DNA from: Acutalibacter sp.
GTDB lineage: Bacteria; Bacillota; Clostridia; Oscillospirales; Acutalibacteraceae
Assembly (NCBI GenBank): GCA_022801475.1
Contig: JAAWSH010000058.1
Location: 1-8,658, forward strand
Reading direction: 5' to 3'
Length of the DNA stretch: 8,658 bases
The translations under genes and the position numbers were made by a program. The notes under the pieces are model-generated. The model worked only from the letters and a program-made list of their open reading frames with translations. It was not told the origin of the DNA and ran no database searches. Positions 5,613 through 8,658 of this stretch are shown here, piece by piece. The stretch's first letter is position 1. Each line of letters opens with the position of its first letter.

Positions 5613-6716
5613 TTAGCTCATATAGTCAATCAGCGACTGGGACAAAAGCCCGGTACCAATGCGCAGGGCCGCGTTATAAGAATACTGGGCCCACATCAAA
5701 GATGTAATGGCCTCCGCAGGGTCGATGTCCTCAATACTGACCACCTGCTCGTTGTAGGAATCATCCAAAGATTCCAGTCGGGTCTGGTTGGTTTTCACAA
5801 ACTGGCTCTCTACATTGTGCTCCATCCACTTGGCATGCAGCTCTTCCAGACCGTCCGTCATCTTCCCCCACATACGCTCCGCATCAATGCCGTCCTGCTC
5901 GCTGGCCCAGTGGCCGTCCTCCGGGTCACAGCGGGAAAGAATATTGCCAATTTCGTTCATGAGCGCGATAATATTTTCTGGGTCGCCGTCCTCGTCCACG
6001 CCGCCGCCCAGGAAATGGATGCCGTTCAAAGCAGTATTAAAGCCGCTGGAACTGATAAAGTCCCCATTATTGTCCTCTTTCATGCCCATGCCCAGGTCCA
6101 CATAGGTGGTTTCCTTTAGGGTGTCCATCAGCTTCTTATACTCCGGGTTCTCTATCATTGTGGGCGGATCAGTAGGCGGATTCACATTTGGATCCTCAAT
6201 CTCCGGCGGCACATCCACCTTCATGCCTCTATAAAGCAGCGACCGGGTACCGTCCGCGTTCTCCTGCCAGCTAAAGGGCACTGTGTCGCCGTCCGCGCCA
6301 GAGAACACAAAGCGCCCGCCGTACTGGGCGTTCATGGTGTGCAGCACCGCGTCCGCCGCCCCCTGAATGGTGGAGCCCAGGGCCTGGCGCCCGCCGGCGT
6401 CCGGTTCGTTAAAAGCCACAATGGTAGAGTAGTTGGCCAGCTTGTGGCCTAGGTCGTCATAGGTTTTGTTCAGGCAGTCCCAAGCCTGCTGAAATTTGTG
6501 GGTCACGTGGGTGCTGTTGGCCAGCTGGTTCTCCACGTTCCAACGGTCGTGGCGCAACTGAAAGGCCAGGCTGGCCTTGGCCGGATTTTCAGCATAGGAG
6601 TTAAAGTTCCGCTCTGTGGTCACCTTTTCCGTAGCGTTGGCCAGGTGCCGGTAGGAGCGCTGTAGGCCAGACTTGTAGCTCTTCATCAAACCGCCGGTTG
6701 TAACACGTCTTACCAT
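5613..6716 (-). CDS. flgL: Flagellar hook-filament junction protein 3 (FlgL)
   Basis: FlgL is the distal junction protein, exported by the flagellar type III system and seated between FlgK and the filament. The 367-residue protein has the flagellin-like helical N-terminus (VTTGGLMKSYKSGLQRSYRH, then NPAKASLAFQLR at 44-55), the junction motif YGGRFVFSGADGD (132-144), and a C-terminal helix with AITSLMWAQYSYNAALRIGTGLL (336-358). The variable middle carries a Pro-rich acidic segment (about 169-191, DPNVNPPTDPP) and Asp/Gly loops near 214-219 and 240-246. Two Cys (81, 263) are present, which is unusual for an exported axial protein. It is larger than B. subtilis FlgL (about 298), the excess lying in the middle domain. 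It starts 30 nt after flgK with GAAAGAAG upstream of the ATG. Confidence 0.96.
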   Translation of the reverse strand: MVRRVTTGGLMKSYKSGLQRSYRHLANATEKVTTERNFNSYAENPAKASLAFQLRHDRWNVENQLANSTHVTHKFQQAWDCLNKTYDDLGHKLANYSTIVAFNEPDAGGRQALGSTIQGAADAVLHTMNAQYGGRFVFSGADGDTVPFSWQENADGTRSLLYRGMKVDVPPEIEDPNVNPPTDPPTMIENPEYKKLMDTLKETTYVDLGMGMKEDNNGDFISSSGFNTALNGIHFLGGGVDEDGDPENIIALMNEIGNILSRCDPEDGHWASEQDGIDAERMWGKMTDGLEELHAKWMEHNVESQFVKTNQTRLESLDDSYNEQVVSIEDIDPAEAITSLMWAQYSYNAALRIGTGLLSQSLIDYMS

Positions 6717-6746
6717 ATCGTATCACTTCTTTCTATAAGTTATATG

Positions 6747-8612
6747 CTATCTTCCGGCAACGCCGGTGCCATTGATCAATTTTTCCAAAATCTCGTCCAG
6801 GGTGGTGAGCAAACGGCAGGCTGCGGAATAGGATTTCTGGTACTGCATCATATTCACGGCCTCGTCGTTCAGGTCTACGCCCGCCACAGAATCCCGGCTG
6901 ATTTCCAACTCTTCGGCCGCCACAATGAAGTTGTCCAGCACCTCAATGGTAGACTTACTGTCATTGCCCAAAACGCCGTTAATGTACCCCAGCATCCCGT
7001 TGAAAGTTCCGGTAAAATAGTCTCCCGTGGCGGCGTCGGGGTCCGTATCCTGGGCGTTATAGGTCAGGTCTTTGTTCATGAGGGTAATCAAGTGGACAAT
7101 ATTATCATTGGCAGAGGAATTTGTGTTGTTGGGGTCTTTACTCTGCTGGATGTGAATCTTGCCATGGGCCCAGTCCGTGGCAATGGAGATATTGCTGGCG
7201 TTAATGGGCGTACCATCCGCCTCTGCGGTATCATTGCTATCGCCCCGCACACTAAACAAGGGCCCGCCACCAGCGTCCATATTCGCCTTGTTAAACATGG
7301 TAGCAAACTTATTGGCCAGGGCGTCCAGGGCCTTTTGATAGAAGGGGATGCCCCGCTTGGTAGCGGCCTTGGGGTCTCCGTCCTTTGCGGGGTCCCGCTG
7401 GTCCGCGGTGGAAAACTCGCCCTGGCGGGTAAGCATCTCGCGAATGGCCTGGATGGAACCCCCAGACAGGTCCATTTCGCCCAGCTTTTCCACCTTCGAG
7501 CCATTGCTCCACTCCGGAATGGTCTCGCCCCGGCGGTCGGTGAGCGCGGAAATTTGCAGCCGCAGGGCCGGGTCGTCGATCATGACAGGCTTACCGTCAG
7601 CGCCTATCACATCTTGCATTACCGGCTTCCCGTTGGCATCCACTTTGCCCACCATGACCGGCGTTACGCCGTCGGCCTCAAACTTTAGGCTGCCATCCTC
7701 GTTCTTGGCCTGCTCCATTACCTGCTCTTGCGCTACAACTTGCTGCAGCGAAAGCTTTCCGCTGTAGTTGCCGTCCACCAGCACCTTGTCGCTCATGCCC
7801 GCGATGGTAATGGTCAGCTTTTCCACATACATGCCCGCGCCAATGGGCTCATCGGAATATTTCACATCAATGGGAAGGTACTGGCTCAACTCGTCAATCA
7901 GCAGGTTCCGCTCGTCCCGCAGCTCCAGGGCCTGGTTGCCCCGCTCGCCAATCAGGCCCTCCTGGCGCTGGGCCTGGGTGATGGCTCCGTTGGCAATCTC
8001 CGCTTTCTTAATAGACTCGTTCAGCTCGCGGATGCTGGTAAGGATATTGTTCACCCGGGAAATGTCCTGGGTGAAGGTTTTCATGGTGTTGGTCTCCAGG
8101 GTCTTTAGCTGGCCGGCATAGGTGTTGAACCACCCGGCCAGGGCCTTGCAGGACTCACGAACCATGGCGTCATAGTCATCCTGGCCGGCGTGCTCGGTGT
8201 TCATGTTTTGCAGCTGTTCCAGAATGTCGTTGAGCTGGGCCTCGATGACGCCGTTGTCCTCGTTGCCCTTGCCTACCTCGTCGAAAATGCGGTTTAAATC
8301 CTCCAAAACCGAAAGCTTGGCGTCGTTAAAGCCCACGTTTCCCAGCTCGTTGCGGTAGCGGATGTCCAGGTATGGGTCCCGCAGCTGGCTCACCCCTGTG
8401 GTCAGGGTGCCGCTGCCCACCCGCACGTCAAACTGCGAAGCGTATTTGTCCGCGCCGCCAATGTACAGCGCCTTCTGCTTCAGCGCCTGGCGGGTATAGC
8501 CCACGGTATTGATATTGGAAATATTGTTGCCTGTGACCTCCAGGGCCTTTTGCGAGGCCATAATGCCCAGCCGCGCCATGGTAAAGCCGCTGAAGGTAGA
8601 AATTGTACTCAT
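6747..8612 (-). CDS. flgK: Flagellar hook-associated protein 1 (FlgK)
   Basis: FlgK is the proximal junction protein between hook and filament. The 621-residue protein starts with the rod/hook/junction signature: FTMARLGIMASQKALEVTGNN (10-30), ISNINTVGYTRQ (31-42). A long helical D1 region follows (about 90-245, with LRDERNLLIDELSQYLPIDV). The C-terminus has the matching helix GVDLNDEAVNMMQYQKSYSAA (about 575-598) and ends LEKLINGTGVAGR. It is longer than B. subtilis FlgK (507) or Salmonella FlgK (553). Part of the excess is an Asp/Asn-Gly repeat at 304-346, and acidic loops follow further on. The ATG at 8612 is preceded by GGGAGG with 11 nt spacing, slightly long. It is the first gene of the operon visible here; flgM and flgN would be expected further right. 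No promoter is evident in the 46 bp left of the window edge. Confidence 0.97.
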   Translation of the reverse strand: MSTISTFSGFTMARLGIMASQKALEVTGNNISNINTVGYTRQALKQKALYIGGADKYASQFDVRVGSGTLTTGVSQLRDPYLDIRYRNELGNVGFNDAKLSVLEDLNRIFDEVGKGNEDNGVIEAQLNDILEQLQNMNTEHAGQDDYDAMVRESCKALAGWFNTYAGQLKTLETNTMKTFTQDISRVNNILTSIRELNESIKKAEIANGAITQAQRQEGLIGERGNQALELRDERNLLIDELSQYLPIDVKYSDEPIGAGMYVEKLTITIAGMSDKVLVDGNYSGKLSLQQVVAQEQVMEQAKNEDGSLKFEADGVTPVMVGKVDANGKPVMQDVIGADGKPVMIDDPALRLQISALTDRRGETIPEWSNGSKVEKLGEMDLSGGSIQAIREMLTRQGEFSTADQRDPAKDGDPKAATKRGIPFYQKALDALANKFATMFNKANMDAGGGPLFSVRGDSNDTAEADGTPINASNISIATDWAHGKIHIQQSKDPNNTNSSANDNIVHLITLMNKDLTYNAQDTDPDAATGDYFTGTFNGMLGYINGVLGNDSKSTIEVLDNFIVAAEELEISRDSVAGVDLNDEAVNMMQYQKSYSAACRLLTTLDEILEKLINGTGVAGR

Positions 8613-8658
8613 AAGGTAAGAGCCCTCCCATCTATAGTGAAAATTTGTGTTTTCTTGG

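Noticed and set aside
6744..7688. Long plus-strand open frame (314 codons) antisense to flgK
   Set aside because: It lies wholly within flgK on the opposite strand, has no recognisable domain, and results from GC-rich codon bias. FlgK is unmistakable on the minus strand.

Overview
The window looks like a flagellar late-gene locus from a motile, moderately high-GC Firmicute, most likely class Clostridia (order Oscillospirales or a relative). The organism call rests on the gene order flgK-flgL-DUF6470(yviE)-fliW-csrA, which matches the Bacillus/Clostridium arrangement, on Clostridia-style FliD/FlgK/FlgL proteins with long acidic insertions, and on strong AGGAGG-type ribosome binding sites. The genus cannot be fixed from the sequence alone.

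Layout, left to right. Positions 1-1920 (minus strand) hold the N-terminal 640 codons of fliD, the filament cap, cut by the window edge. A 210-bp divergent spacer follows. The plus strand then carries a Soj-like ParA ATPase (2131-2886), a 426-bp spacer that includes a 165-bp MITE-like inverted-repeat element (3074-3238), and a 264-residue protein (3313-4107) with a lysine-rich N-terminal peptide, a long Pro/Glu linker and a C-terminal ComFB domain. A bidirectional terminator (4138-4175) separates this pair from the minus-strand operon flgK (8612-6747), flgL (6716-5613), DUF6470/yviE (5574-4957), fliW (4941-4495) and csrA (4491-4240). That operon is tightly packed (gaps 3-38 nt) and ends at the terminator.

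How the genes work together. FlgK and FlgL form the hook-filament junction and FliD caps the filament. FliW and CsrA form the switch that couples flagellin export to flagellin mRNA translation. In Bacillus subtilis the flagellin gene hag and flaG lie between csrA and fliD. Here that slot is occupied by the oppositely transcribed ParA plus ComFB-domain pair and no flagellin gene is visible. The pair is the most interesting part of the window. A ParA ATPase without ParB is set next to a protein whose basic N-terminus resembles the ATPase-stimulating peptides of ParA partners, and whose C-terminal domain belongs to a family reported to bind cyclic dinucleotides. This suggests, as inference, a positioning or partitioning system that takes a second-messenger input and is tied to motility.
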